Assembly: GCA_038373885.1 (NCBI GenBank)
Contig: JAWZYV010012518.1
Span: 62,001-126,000, forward strand
Length of the DNA: 64,000 nt
Origin: Cheiracanthium punctorium
Lineage: Eukaryota > Arthropoda > Arachnida > Araneae > Cheiracanthiidae
Direction: 5' to 3'
Position numbers and translations under genes: made by a program. Positions 11,290 to 23,309 of the stretch are shown here, piece after piece (the first letter of the stretch is position 1; each line of letters opens with the position of its first letter). Below the pieces are notes generated by a model. It was not told where the DNA came from. It saw nothing but the letters and a program-made list of their open reading frames with translations, and made no database searches.

Positions 11290-11960
11290 TTTTTCTAGCA
11301 CTCGGGTGCTATTTCTTTCAAGCACGGGATTTTTGTCTACGTGGCGGGCCGTTGTCTCTTTTCCGTTTGATTCATGTTTTCTGCAGAGTGATTTGATATT
11401 GCTAACGGAAACATGGACTATCTCTTCAGATGATTTTCAAATACCAGGATTCACTTTGGTCGAACGGATAGACAGTGGTTTCCAAAACAGAAAGCCATCT
11501 GAAGTTATGATTTTTATAAAGGAAAACTTAATGGAACACTTTACCCTTGCCTACACGAGCCAGATCAAGGGTGTTCAAATGGTCATTGCGTATATTCAAG
11601 ATAAAGTGAGTATTGCAGTTACATACGCTAGTCCTCGAATTTCTTATGAAGATAAATGAGACGCTCTATTCGAAAAGTTGCTGAAGGAGGATGATTGTAA
11701 GACTGTTTTAGTAGTAGATTTTAACATAGAATTAAATTCTTATCAAGGAATCCGATTTCATAACTGAAATGGGTACTTTAAATTTTCCAATACGCACTCA
11801 TCCAAAACATTTCACCGCTAGGGGCGAAACAACAATGGATGCAATTTTTAGCAACAAGATTATGCGAAAACAGGTGTCTATAGGAGCACTTACAGTTATC
11901 ATTTCCCTCTATATGGCAGAATTGATTGAATTCAGATTTTTAAAAAACTGAAATTCTTCC
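11290..11960 (+). pseudogene. Non-LTR retrotransposon endonuclease (EEP/APE type), decayed
   Basis: A frame at 11,306-11,659 contains SDLILLTETW and IPGFTLVERIDSG, the pattern of apurinic-like endonuclease domains that open LINE second ORFs. In the same frame after a TGA at 11,657 comes VVDFNIEL, matching the GDFN-type catalytic motif with the expected glycine missing. A frame shift later, 11,769-11,951 has TTMDAIFSN, the usual DxIF-type motif. Stops and the shift show it is dead. No reverse transcriptase follows. The protein would have nicked target DNA for reverse transcription. Confidence 0.7.
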
Positions 11961-12848
11961 AGCCGAGTGCGTAAATAAAACCTGAAGAACCTCAAATTTT
12001 CTATTTTCTTTCCTTTTTTTCCCCCTTTTTTTTTTTTTACATAAAAATATTACTTCCCTGCCATATTTCTTATTTTAATTTATATTCTTTACTGTATACG
12101 CCGCTTAATAATAATGAAACACAAGCGGCTATATATCTGGAACTGTCCCCGTTTCTATGCTTTTACAAATAAGAATGTTGAAAAAGTAGGGTGCAGTTGT
12201 TTATTTTACCCTGCAGTACATACTGCAGCCAATTGGCTACACTCTTATTTTTCAATGATAAAAAGAAAATGTTCTTATTTTTGTCCAAAATATGCATTCA
12301 AAATTAATATAACGCCATTATGGAAATAATATTCCTTTTTCAAAAATGTATGGCAACATTATTTTTTGAAGGCAAACAAACATGAATTCATAGCATGTGC
12401 ATCCAATTCTCTGAAAAAATTTTAGCATGAATTTTTGATTGCTTCTAATGTTTAGTACTAAATGAAAATAAATACGGAACTATTGAAAAGTAGTAGTACT
12501 GGGACTAAATAAAGTAGAATTAGGCTATATTGCTTTCTTTTGTTTTATGAGAGATGTTGGCTGGACGTTCTATTTTTTAACTTTTTTCATGATTTTTCTG
12601 TGAAATAACATGCTGAATTTATTTTAAACTATTTTTTCCTAGCATAAGTATGCTTAAGTGATGTTACAATTTTATTTTCAGAAGTTTTTTTTAAAAATCC
12701 TGTGTTGTAGGGTTAAAAACTATTTTACACCAATATTTTTACTTATAATAATTCAAAAATATTACAAAATCATAAATAATACAAAATCCAAGCCATGAAG
12801 AATGGGACTCTGTTTATCAATTATTAGTTTCAAGTCTCTTGCGGTATT
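11961..12848. other. AT-rich spacer, nothing recognised
   Basis: Homopolymer-rich DNA without supported frame, terminus or RNA. It may be part of a large intron of the ammonium transporter gene that begins at 13,742 on the minus strand. Confidence 0.45.
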
Positions 12849-12904
12849 TTGAGTTGCAAAAGAATGTCATTTTTCCGTTTGTCAATATTTCACCTAGTCG
12901 AAAC

Positions 12905-13018
12905 AACTCGAGCTAATAATACGGCTGAAGTGTGGAGGTCCCGCGTTCAAGCCTACCATTCGGCAGTCGATCTAACGGTATGGAATTTCGGTCGGTTTTC
13001 TCCAGACGCAACTTTTTG
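12905..13018 (+). mobile_element. tRNA-derived SINE fragment, copy S2
   Basis: It carries gtggaggtcccgcgttcaag (B-box region), then gtcgatctaacggtatggaa and ggttttctccaga, matching the middle of the SINE family. The tRNA-like head and the tail are missing. Confidence 0.65.
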
Positions 13019-13076
13019 CTTTCCGAACGAGAAAATCCAGAGTCTGCTGAATCTGGATTTTCTCGGTCGGAAAGCA
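13019..13076. repeat. 24-bp-stem hairpin next to the SINE fragment
   Basis: gctttccgaacgagaaaatc... at 13,019-13,042 pairs with the inverse at 13,053-13,076, with one mismatch and a 10-nt loop. A second inverted pair around ctgactggcc / ggccaatcag follows at about 13,090-13,116. Confidence 0.75.
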
Positions 13077-13627
13077 TTTCTGGCAGAATCTGACTGGCCA
13101 AATTTCGGCCAATCAGAATATTTCTTCCTGCTACGTCATGGCTACAGTTCGAAGCTTGGCTCGAAGTGATGAAAGTATGGCGGCGCGCAAGTGGAGTGTT
13201 GAATTACAAGCCGATTTTATTGACGAATTAATCATTACTTTTATCATTATTTCCATAAATTTAATAAATTTAACTATCACAATTATTAACACATCCCCGC
13301 CAATTCGATATAAATATATCAACGAAAATTTTATGCTAGATGCTGAGTCACGATACAACCTAAACACCAAATTAGCGATGCCTATTTGGCGCCGTGAAAA
13401 GTTTGTTTACTTTTACAACCCTTAACGATAACCTCTCCTAAAAAGTCTGGCAAAAAATTGTTCCAGCAGAATGTTGCTCGGATTTTGCGCTAGTGTGATA
13501 CCCCATTAGAATGACCTCCGACCAAGTAATGGCGGTAAAAGTTTTATCTTGGAATGGTTATCGGGAATTGTTAGAGAATCGGTGAGTCAGGGATCAGCTT
13601 AACTATAAATAGTAAATGGCGCCTTAC

Positions 13628-13742
13628 CTGACTGCATGGTGAAAATGATGAAAGAGCTGGTCATAATCCACGTCGCGTCGTCCCAAGAGACGTTCTTGAT
13701 GTTGATTTCTTGGGTTGAGTTGTTCTTGCTTGTATCCGTCAT
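13628..13742 (-). CDS. Ammonium transporter (Amt/MEP type), first coding exon
   Basis: Reading the minus strand from ATG at 13,742 gives 38 codons that end WDDATWIMTSSFIIFTMQS, followed by one G and the donor GTAAGG (13,627-13,622). In Amt proteins this is the start of the first membrane helix, and the family continues with a glycine-rich FGLLESG; the split codon here would supply that glycine, so the intron is phase 1. Residues 1-19 are a short polar extracellular tail with an NNST glycosylation sequon. The family moves ammonium across the plasma membrane and occurs in invertebrates and plants. Downstream exons should lie to the left; none was recognised, so an intron of more than 13 kb filled with transposons, or a broken gene, is possible. 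I identify the family from this motif alone. Confidence 0.8.
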
Positions 13743-14020
13743 GGCTGTTCGCAGTTTGGATGTACTGAATATCCTCTTACAATTTCAGATTTCCGTGTGC
13801 GCACACACACACGATTGCGGTAAATCCGAGGTAATCACGTAACAGCTCAGTGAGTTATCGTCTGTAGTGGGATTGGAGTTCCAACAGTAGACGGAACAAC
13901 TAAACTTGCGGCGTATTTCGAACGATTTAGTCTCACACCACGGAGAAAAAACGAAGTTGTGAAGAGATGTGATAGGTTACTTCTGCACATTTGCGATAAC
14001 TGTATATAATCTGTTAAGAT
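13743..14020 (-). promoter_or_regulatory. Likely 5' UTR and promoter of the ammonium transporter
   Basis: The DNA upstream of the start codon is less AT-rich than its surroundings and includes a short (CA/TG) tract at 13,800-13,812. On the minus strand a TATA-like attatatacag lies near 14,005-14,015, about 265 nt before the ATG. No transcript evidence is available, so this is inference from position. Confidence 0.3.
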
Positions 14021-16950
14021 GCTATTAATTTTTTTTTAACTTTATGCTGGTTACACGCACATAATGCCGTTCCAAAAATCACACACCATCAATACGTTGT
14101 TTGATATGTACACGAGTTGGTGTAACACACAAATAAACGGAACGCTACTGTGTTAAGACACTTTTAATCACACATCATCGTATGTTCCACATTAACATGC
14201 ATTTAAAGTTCAGTGGATTATCCATAGTCCGGCAATTTCAATCACTTACGTAAATGTTCACAAAATCGGTGCAATGTTTTCTTTATGAACGTTTGCGGAG
14301 TCTTTTTAAGCTATTAAAAACTCACAAAAGCTCAAAAAGATATGCTAATAAATACATTATGAAAGCGCACAACTTACAAAAATTGTAATATTATCCCTGA
14401 AGTAATTCTGATTAACATAAATAATTCTAGTCAGAGTAGCTGTTGAAAATTTTTGGAGGGAAAATCGCCTAAATTCAGTTACACTGTGTTAAAATTTAGC
14501 AATGGGGTGCATCTGCCAAGCGTAGTAATAAGTGCATCAGTGTGGTTTGATTTATACACATTAATTAATGCATCAACAGCAATAGCAAAAAAATATGTTA
14601 GACAAATATATTGATATACTTATTCTCATACAAACTTATTTTAGATGACTCTGATTTAAAGTGATCAATAAGTTTTACAGTATATTCTAGTGAACTATGT
14701 CAGAAACAATTTATTTGATTACTTCGTTCAATCCTCTTTAATAATAGTATTTTTATACTTTTTTCGATAACTTCTCTAATATTTGTACATAATATGATTT
14801 TTAGTAAAGCACCAGATTCATGGTAAAGAATACTCTCTATTATTATATTTATCGAAAATATAAGGTTTATTAAAAAATATTTACGCTACAGTTTTCAAAT
14901 ATATTATGTTTTTTCAAAAATATATTCTCATATGTTATAATAAATAGCCTTTCTTTTAAATTCAGTATTTAAATTACAAAAATTAAAGTAAATTATTATT
15001 TTTTTCTCCACACTTTTTAAAACAACTAACAATTACAGAAGCACTAATGATTTTTTAATTATTTATATATGGAATATAAAAATATAGTTACAGTACAGTT
15101 GCGTTACATTTTTGTAGCTTATTTATCATAAAAACAACCTTTACAGTTACAGTTGATAAATATAACTTTAGTATTTTGATTGCAGTATGTACGATTTAGT
15201 TTTGTTTAATGTTTATAAAAAAAATAGCTTTCTTTTATCAAGCTGATTATCTTATTAAATTTATAAAATCAATTTTTATATTTATTTAATTATATTAATA
15301 AATTCAATTTTTATCATTCTTTAATCGTTTATTTTTCGGGAAAATTAAATATCTTTGTTGGGATAATTTATGCTCGTTTGTACAGATATAAATAATTTTT
15401 TAAAATCCTTTAATTTTATTCAAATTATTACGTGCCAATCATCTTAAAATGTACGTTATTAACTGTATTATGTAATTAACTAAAAATTTTTGGATTAACG
15501 TGAATATAAGAAACAAATTTTGGTAAAATTTAACGAACGTTTGTCTAATGCTCTGATCTAACAGTTTAGAAAAATATAAATCGAACGTAATCGAATCTTA
15601 ATTACTATTATTTTTAACTACTCAAAAATTAAAAAAAAAGAAATTATTTAAAAATAATTTCAAATATTCTTTTTTTTTAATTCAGTAATTCATTTAATTT
15701 TATTTAGGTTTGACAAGTAATGATTTGAAACATAATTGATAACTAAAAGTTTTCTTTGTTATTGACTGTTTGATTTTTGAAAAAAACTTAATGCAAAGTT
15801 CAAAATGTTTTACTGAAATCTTACTTAACTTTTAAATATAATTTCATTAAATAAATGCTACTTGAAACAAATAATTTAATTCAATGCCTTAAATTCAATT
15901 TTTTTAATGATATTGCGTATTCTTGAATTTTAAGATAAATATGCATCTAAAATAAAACTTTAATCGAGATTGGTGAAAACGTTAGCAATATTTTGTGTAA
16001 TTCGATAAAAATTGCTTCATCAAAAAGTAATCAACTTGTTTCATATGCACATTGAGAAACATTCTAGTCAATCTCCAAGTTGAACTATGACTGTAAAGTT
16101 GTTTTTATTCCACATATAGTTCTGGTGCTGTAAAACGAGATCTACAGTCAAAGTAGGAATATAACAGCAAAATTATATAATTTCAAGCTAAAATATTTTT
16201 CTATTTTTACTATTTAATGTAAAAGATATAAACAAATATTATTTATGTACCAAAATAATTATTCTTACTTTTTATCAGAAAAATAGCATATTAATTGAAG
16301 AGAAATTTGTAGTATAAGTAAAAATATCGCAGGTGATAAATAATGTTTTTCTTGCGGCAGAGCTGTAATATTAAAATGTTTTTTAAAAAATAATAAATTT
16401 ATCTAATAATACATTTAACAATGAAAAGTTATCTAACAATACAAAAGATTTTACGATGAACTTTGGGTATCAATTACAAAATAACGACGGCTTTTAAAGC
16501 TTTTTTTTTCTGTTTTTGTATCAGCGTAAATTTTACAATAAAACTTAAATTTAACCAATATGTTTGAAAACTCCTTTCAATAAAACACTCCTTTCAATAA
16601 AATTTTATTGAATAAATATCGTAATATTGAATAAATATCGAAAACATAAAGAATCAGATTTTGAATAAGTAATTATAAAATAGTTATCTCAAACTGCTTC
16701 GGAGAAATTCAGAAACAGATTATTTTAAAAATTCATATTATCCACAGCAAAAAGCATGGTCGTACATTCCATTAAACAAGTTAGTAAAAGAATTCTTCAC
16801 CAAAAAATAATAAGCAGTTTTCATCTCTAACACAATTACGCAATGTGAACCTCGAAACTATTTTACATACAAACAATTTCACCGAAGTTCTACATCCTAT
16901 TTTAAAACTTCAAGACAATTTTTTCATAATAAAAGGATTATTTTTTTGAG
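14021..16950. other. Very AT-rich intergenic DNA, nothing recognised
   Basis: About 2.9 kb of markedly AT-rich sequence with many poly-A and poly-T runs. No terminus, frame or RNA gene is supported. It lies upstream of the ammonium transporter exon and may be ordinary intergenic DNA or old transposon decay. Confidence 0.5.
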
Positions 16951-17379
16951 TTGTAATCCATGACTCAAAACACACTCAGAATTCAACCAGCTTTAAACTA
17001 TTCCTTTACGTTACGTAATGCCAGCGAACAGAACGGGGATACGTTGTTTGTGCAAGTAACAAACTACCTGAGCAAAGATGTTTACATGCGTAATGGAACT
17101 CTAGCAATCTGTTTCTTTCTGATAAGTCTGAGGCGAGCCCCCAGACACGTCACAGAGTTCCAGCCAATCAGCGGATGGCGACGGAGCTACGCCATGGCAA
17201 GTTAATATTAATATCCGGACCTGGTGGATTTTTTCTGTCAAACAGAGAATTTAATTTACTTAACAAAAGTAAATTTCTTCTTTCGGTGTGTGTGTGGGGA
17301 AGAGGGGGGGGTTGTCATGTATTGTATTTAAGATATTGAACGTATTTTTTCACTGCAGTTTCAGTACAACAAGCTTCGT

Positions 17380-19165
17380 TTTAGGGATTTTTTACCTCCT
17401 TGTACGGAGTATAAGGAAGTAATGTGATCCCGAAAAATTTCGGGGGCCAAATTTCGACGAAAAAAACGATTTTGACTACCTCTAAATTTACTTTTAAGAA
17501 TTTTTTCGATGCATCTCATCGTACGTTAGCATGCACGTTCATATAAATGTGTGTGCAACCCATTTTGACCGATCGCCAGTCTATTTTGACCAGTTTTTCC
17601 ATGACGTCTGTAGGTACGTACAAAGGTATGTATGTAACTCGCATATCTCAAAAACTATTAGACGTAGAATGTTGAAACTTTATATTTAGGATTGTTGTAA
17701 CATCTAGTTGTGTATCTCCCCTTTTGGTCCCAATCGACTGGATAGTTATCTACAGGACCGCCCAAAATATTCTAAATATATTACGCTCTGCGGGCAGAAA
17801 TTCATTAAAACGCATTTTACAGGTATTGGGCTATTTCAAATGGCCCAGAAGTGATATATACTGTTAAGGGTTTCAAAATGAATTTCTCCATCGAAAAAAG
17901 TGTCTTTATCATTTATTGTTCTGCTACAGGAACACTCAAAAGATTTCCAACATTACGGGCAGTACCACTTTCAGGGACGTTCATCCATTTCAAACACATT
18001 ACCGTCCTATCATATTTGGTATAAGTACTGGTCCGACCAAGGTCACGTGCCTCCATCAAATATTATGTCAAAAGTTGCTAAGCTTGGCGACTTTTGGTGC
18101 AAGTGTGTTTATATTTAACTCTCATATCTCAGACACTATTAGTCGTAGAATGTTGAAATTTCATATATAAGATTGTTGTAACATTTAGTTGTGCATCTCG
18201 ATTTTTTGTTCCAATCTACAGGCGAGTTTATTTACATTACCACTCAAAAGAATTACATACAGTGATGTCTATGGGCATCTTCGATGTATTACATCTGTAG
18301 TCAGTCATTGTTTGGTACATGTCCAAAATCTTTACTTTTGTCCAAGACCTTGGCGATTTTTGCTGAAATATCGCCAAATTTGGCGCCAAAAATAATTTCG
18401 CATTTCGCATTACTCAAAATCTTTTAACCGTAGAATGTTGAAAATTTGTATTTAGAACTATTTTAACATCTAACTGTGGATTCTCCTTTTTGATTGCAAT
18501 CGACTGGGCAATTTATTTACGGGGTCAGCCAAATGACTTTAAATACATTAAGGTGTATGGATACATTCAATTCATTGAAAGTCTGTGGTTAATGACTACT
18601 TTGGCTATCCCCGAAATCTCGCAAATTATCTCAATCTTGTCGGCTTTCGGTGAAATATGGCCAAATTAAGTGTCAGCAGCAAATCTTTCAAACTGAACCC
18701 AACTTGGCGATATCGGAAATATTTGGCTAGAAATCGCTAAACTACTGCAGTTATCGCTTAAGTCTGTACTACTGCAGTATTTTATCGCTTTCAAACAAAA
18801 TAAGTTTAGATGAAGTACGCCGAACATATTTTTGATTTAATAGACGTGCAAAGGAAGTCATGTGTTGTCCACATTAGATTTTATTATCCGTGCATTCCGT
18901 ATCTGCCTAAGGGGAGGGTGCCTTGGACAGAGGACATTTTTAACTGTTTCCAAAGCGTATTCATATTAGACCTGGGGAAAAAAACGACTAAAAGTCCGTT
19001 AGATAGACAGCCCAGCTGTAGGCCAGAGCTCTGGACTTCACACTTCAGTCACCGCCTATAGATACGTAACTCGAATATAAAAACGTACGTAACTTGCATA
19101 TCTCAAAAACTATGCTGGAATATTTAAATTTTATATTTACGACTTTTGTAGCATGAAAGTGTGAA
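17380..19165. repeat. Diverged tandem/dispersed repeat block
   Basis: The segment around cgtagaatgttgaaa...tgttgtaacat recurs at about 17,660, 18,140, 18,425 and, more decayed, 19,110, each followed by tctc-cttttggtcccaatcgac-like wording. A ctacaggaacactcaaaaga block at 17,925 links it to repeats at 1-480 and 35,215-35,400. The start at 17,392 (ttacctccttgtacggagta) is a hairpin resembling the 7,188 family. No frame is convincing. Confidence 0.6.
18880..19050 (-). mobile_element. tRNA-derived SINE, copy S3, decayed
   Basis: On the minus strand it gives ctgaagtgtgaagtccagag, then ctgtctatctaacggac and, at the tail, a caaggcaccctccccttagg block, the SINE family order. The B box is damaged. 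Confidence 0.55.
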
Positions 19166-19169
19166 TAGC

Positions 19170-19542
19170 TGTGCGCGCACAGCCAGCTGTCGTCAAAAGA
19201 GGGTCTCTAGATCTGTGGCACGCGATGAACGTTTCGATCGTCCGCCCTCTTGCTGGTAGTTAATTCGGGCGATGGCAACGGCTCCCCTTTTTTCAGCATT
19301 GGGCAATCTATCGAGCTGTTCTCGCATTCTTCCTTTTTTCAGCAGATGTCAGTGCTGTTAAAAATAATCCTGACAATTTAATTTTTTTTACGGGAAATGA
19401 CGTACTAAAAAGTAAAGGATTCTCGTGGAGCTATGTCACCCGCAACTATTTTTATAGAAATCAAATCTATTCTTCGTGACTGGCAACAGTCAAAACGTCA
19501 GGGTTTGGTGTTCCCAGAGCGGGAACACTGCGCGTTAAAGGG
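19170..19542 (-). mobile_element. piggyBac-like foldback MITE, copy G (one arm)
   Basis: It runs from the centre (gcgcgcacagccagctgtcg) through the full long arm to cactgcgcgttaaaggg, followed by TTAA at 19,543-19,546. The partner arm is absent. Confidence 0.8.
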
Positions 19543-20159
19543 TTAAAAGATGAGTGCACAATTATACATAAAGAAAAAAAACTACAACATACAAAACCAC
19601 AAATTATAGTATAAAGAATTTATTTTTATTGTAAAGAATTTATTTTTATTTACATTTTACTATTATAAATGTTTGTGTTGGCTATGGAAGTATGCAGAAT
19701 CTACATATGCAGACTCGGTTATGTGACTTTTATATAAAAAAAAAGAGTGTTCTGTCGATAAAAGTTGTTCAAGATCTTGTCTTTTTGTGCAGTGCAACAG
19801 TTTTTCTTTTCTGATTTCAATTGGACCACACATCTGAGAGCTCGGGAGAATATGCCTTTATGCTTGACTTGAAAACTTTTCCTAGACATATTTCCGTTCT
19901 CTAGAATAGCCCTTCTTTACGTTTCGGGTGGAATTACTCATCTTTAAGCTCGGAAAATTCGGTTTTGCTGGTGTGATTGGGCATAGCTTTTTTATAGGTG
20001 TTATCCATTTATAATGCGTCCAGCTTTTATCTGGAGTTCTTTAACTGCTCTTGTGTTCAATTGCTATGTGAACAAATCTGAATGGAAAACATTGTACGAA
20101 TTATCACTGCCATGGTAGCTAAGATCGTGCTTTGTATTAGTTTTAAATATCTGTGACTA

Positions 20160-21240
20160 GACAATGGTAGAAGATTCCTGTGGAATTTGTAGACATGAGG
20201 GTGATGCGGGGCCTTCGGGTGATGGAGGCTTTCGATGGAAACGCTAGGTATACCGGTGATAAAAGCTTCCTATGGAATTTGTGGACATGCGGGTGATGGA
20301 GGCTTCCGTGGAAACTGTAGCTAGTATACTGGTGAAAAGGCTTACTATGGAATTTGTAGACATGCCGGTGATGGAGGATTTCAATGTGAACTATAGCTAT
20401 GCTGGTGATGGAGGCTTTCGATGAAAACTATAGCTAGTATATTGGTGATAAAGGCTTCCTATGAAATTTGTGACCATGCTGGTGATGGAGGCTTTCGATG
20501 CAGAGTGTAGCTATACCGGTGATAAAAGCTTCATTTGGAATTTGTAGACATGTGGGTGATGCAGACTTTCGATGGAAACTGTAGCTAGTATACTGTAGCG
20601 ACTTGACAATGGTAGAAGATTCCTGTGGAATTTGTAGACATGCCGGTGATGGAGGATTTCAATGTGAACTGTAGCTATGCTGGTGATGGAGGCTTTCGAT
20701 GAAAACTATAGCTAGTATATTGGTGATAAAGGCTTCCTATGAAATTTGTGACCATGCTGGTGATGGAGGCTTTTGATGTAGACTGTAGCTATACCGGTGA
20801 TAAAAGCTTCATATGGAATTTGTAGACATGCGGGTGATGCAGGCTTTCGATGGAAACTGTAGCTAGTATACTGGTGATAAAGGCTTACTATGGAATTTGT
20901 AGACATGACGGTGATGGAGACTCTTGATGTAAACTGTAGCTATGCTGGTGATGGAGGCTTTCGATGAAAACTAAAGCTAGTATATTGGTAATAAAGGCTT
21001 TCTATGGAATTTGTAGACGTGCCGGTGATGGAGGCTTTAAATGTGAACTGTAGCTATGCTGCTGATAAAAGCTTCCCATGGAATTTGTAGACATGCGGGT
21101 GATAGAGGCTTTGTATAGAAAATGTAGCTAGTAATCTGGTGATAAAGGCTTACTATGGAATTTGTACACATACCGGTGATGGAGGCTTTCGATGTAAAAT
21201 GTAGCTATGCTAGTGATAAAGCCTTTTTATGGAATTTGCT
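20160..21240. repeat. Degenerate minisatellite of ~75-bp subunits
   Basis: Variants of tggaatttgtagacatg, ggtgatggaggctttcgatg and gctagtatactggtgataaa alternate throughout. A longer duplication is visible: agattcctgtggaatttgta at about 20,170 and 20,618 begins two similar ~420-bp blocks. Unit order is irregular, so the array has been reshuffled. It lies directly beside the 129-bp repeat at 21,246. Confidence 0.8.
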
Positions 21241-21241
21241 A

Positions 21242-21559
21242 CTATGGAAAAGAGTGACTGACGCAGTCAGCCAAAAACCGCTCCAGAAGATCCCCAGGGT
21301 AAAGTACTGGCAGAGGAACGGTGGACACCCACCGAGGAGGCTTCGGAGGGGCAGGTGTCCGGGGAACAACTTTTGGAAAAGAGTGACTGACGCAGTCAGC
21401 CAAAAACCGCTCCAGAAGATCCCCGGGGTATAGTACTGGCAGTGGAGCGGTGGACACCCACCGAGGAGGCTTTAGAGGGGCAGGTGTCGGCTCCGGAGCT
21501 GTTACGTAAGAGTCCAGTCCTGAGCTGGACACACTGAAAAAATCGTCATCAGACGACAT
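21242..21559 (-). CDS. Hypothetical 105-residue protein with a duplicated 43-residue segment
   Basis: ATG at 21,559 opens a frame with an acidic start (MSSDDDFFSVSSSG), then two 43-residue repeats of the type TPAPxKPPRWVSTxPLPV followed by LYPGDLLERFLADCVSHSFP; a TAG at 21,242-21,244 ends it. The DNA repeat period is exactly 129 bp, so frame is kept. Between the two DNA copies the five differences I counted are three silent and two replacing (V/A, P/L), weak evidence for coding. The family is not recognised; it could be a small gene, an exon, or a transposon-derived piece. The opposite strand has a stop in its second repeat. Confidence 0.35.
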   Translation of the reverse strand: MSSDDDFFSVSSSGLDSYVTAPEPTPAPLKPPRWVSTAPLPVLYPGDLLERFLADCVSHSFPKVVPRTPAPPKPPRWVSTVPLPVLYPGDLLERFLADCVSHSFP

Positions 21560-22306
21560 TCTGATTAGCTCAGATGGATTTCAGGAGTACAGTCAAAATA
21601 ATTAGCAGTAAAAAAACGGTGAGAGCAGTCAGTTTGTATAACAAAATCAGCAGTTGACGTTTGAAATTGATTGAAGGTTTAAAAGCAAGCGTAAAACAGT
21701 TTATGCGTAAAAATAAAGTCGTAGAAAGTATAAGAACTAAGTAGTTACAAAGTAGCAACTTTTAACATCAAAAATCAAAGAAGTCGCAGATTTTATTCGC
21801 TAATGATCGCCTTTCCAACTCACACTTTAATAAGCTTCGTTAGAAATGATTTGTATTTTTGATTGGCGCAAATTTTTGGGGTTCGCAAGAATATATCTTC
21901 ACTCAGGTTTCTAACAATGGAAACAAAAGTTCCGATCCTCCTTAACAATATCAAATTCTAAACTGAAACAATGTGTAAAGTTATTGTTTCAATTCAATTT
22001 ATATATTGTGTATTTTTCGACATGCTAATATCGTACAGTGGGTTCTAGTGGTACAATACTCCTCGGTTTATAACATTCTAAAATTTGGAAAACTGAAAAC
22101 AAATCATCGTGAATATTAAATATGTGATGTACATTCCAGACAGTTCCGAGTCCTTTAATTTTTAACATTTCTGCACGCGTGGGTAGTAGAACTCTTTTGG
22201 AAACTGAAGAAGGGTGGAGCAGTTGTACTACCCTAAGCGACCGTTTTCATAAATATCGGTTATATGTGTGCTATTTTATAAAGTTGTTAATTCGTTTTAC
22301 CTTTTA
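21560..22306. other. Spacer, nothing recognised
   Basis: Moderately AT-rich DNA between the duplicated frame and the next MITE. No frame, terminus or RNA is supported. It would contain the upstream region of the 105-residue frame if that is a gene. Confidence 0.45.
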
Positions 22307-22672
22307 ACAATTTGAGGCGCAACCCTTTCCCAATGCTGAAAAAAGGGCAGTCGTTGCCATCGCTCGACTTAACTACCAGCAAGATGGCGGACTATCGAAA
22401 CGTTCATCGCGTGCACACAGATCTAGAGACCCTTTTTTGACGACAGCTGGCTGTGCGGCACAGACAGCTACGTCAAAAAAAGATCTCTAGATCTGTGGCA
22501 CGCGATAAACATTTCGATCGTCCGCCATCTTGCTGGTAGTTAAGTCGAGCGATGGCAACGGCTGCCCTTTTTTCAGCATTGAGCAATCTAACCAAGCTGT
22601 TCTCGCATTTTTCCATTTTTCAACAGATGTCTGTGCTGTTAAAAAGAATCGTGACCATTATTTTACGGGAAA
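22307..22672. mobile_element. piggyBac-like foldback MITE, copy H (right arm truncated)
   Basis: The left terminus is the decayed aatttgaggcgcaacccttt. Both arms are present around the centre near 22,455, but the right arm stops after ttattttacgggaaat where it joins unrelated DNA. Confidence 0.75.
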
Positions 22673-22847
22673 TATTTGAGATATCGCCAAGCTGGGTTCA
22701 GTTTGAAAAATTTATTTTCGGCACTTCATGGTGATAGTTCGCCAAGAGCTGCAAGCTACAGACAGTTTACGAGAGTTTGTGCGCAGCCAAAATAGTGATT
22801 GACCAGAGTTGCAGCCAGGAATCTGGTCAATCTGGCGGATGAACCAG

Positions 22848-23124
22848 ACCAGCATTGGGCAATCTATCCAGCTGTTCTCGCATTCTCCCATTTTTCAGCA
22901 GATCTCAGCGCTGTTAAAAATAATCACGACCATTTTTTTACCGTAAATGATGTGCTAAAAAGTAAAGGATTGTCGTGCAGCTATGTCACCCGCAACTATT
23001 TTTATAGAAATCAATATAATATATTCTTCGTGAACTTAAAAAAATAATCTATTCTTCGTGACTGGCAACAGTCAAAACGTCAAAGTTTGGTGTTCCCAGA
23101 GCGGGAACACTGCGAGTTAAAGGG
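22848..23124 (-). mobile_element. piggyBac-like foldback MITE, copy I (right arm)
   Basis: It starts within the arm at cagcattgggcaatctatcc and runs to cactgcgagttaaaggg with TTAA at 23,125-23,128. A small local duplication of the ttcttcgtga word occurs near 23,025-23,060. It overlaps in content with copy H, so it is a separate copy rather than H's missing end. Confidence 0.75.
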
Positions 23125-23309
23125 TTAATAAAACATTGCTTCGTAATCTATATAAATAAAGTCAGACTTTTGTCTGTACATTTCTTGGAATTCAAAAATT
23201 TTGCGATTTCTATCCGTTTCAAGCACCCGGGAATCCGGTGCGACCCTCAAAAAAAAGTTTGTCTGTCTGTCGATCTGTCGTTCTGTCATTCTGTCCGTGA
23301 CCCTTTTTT

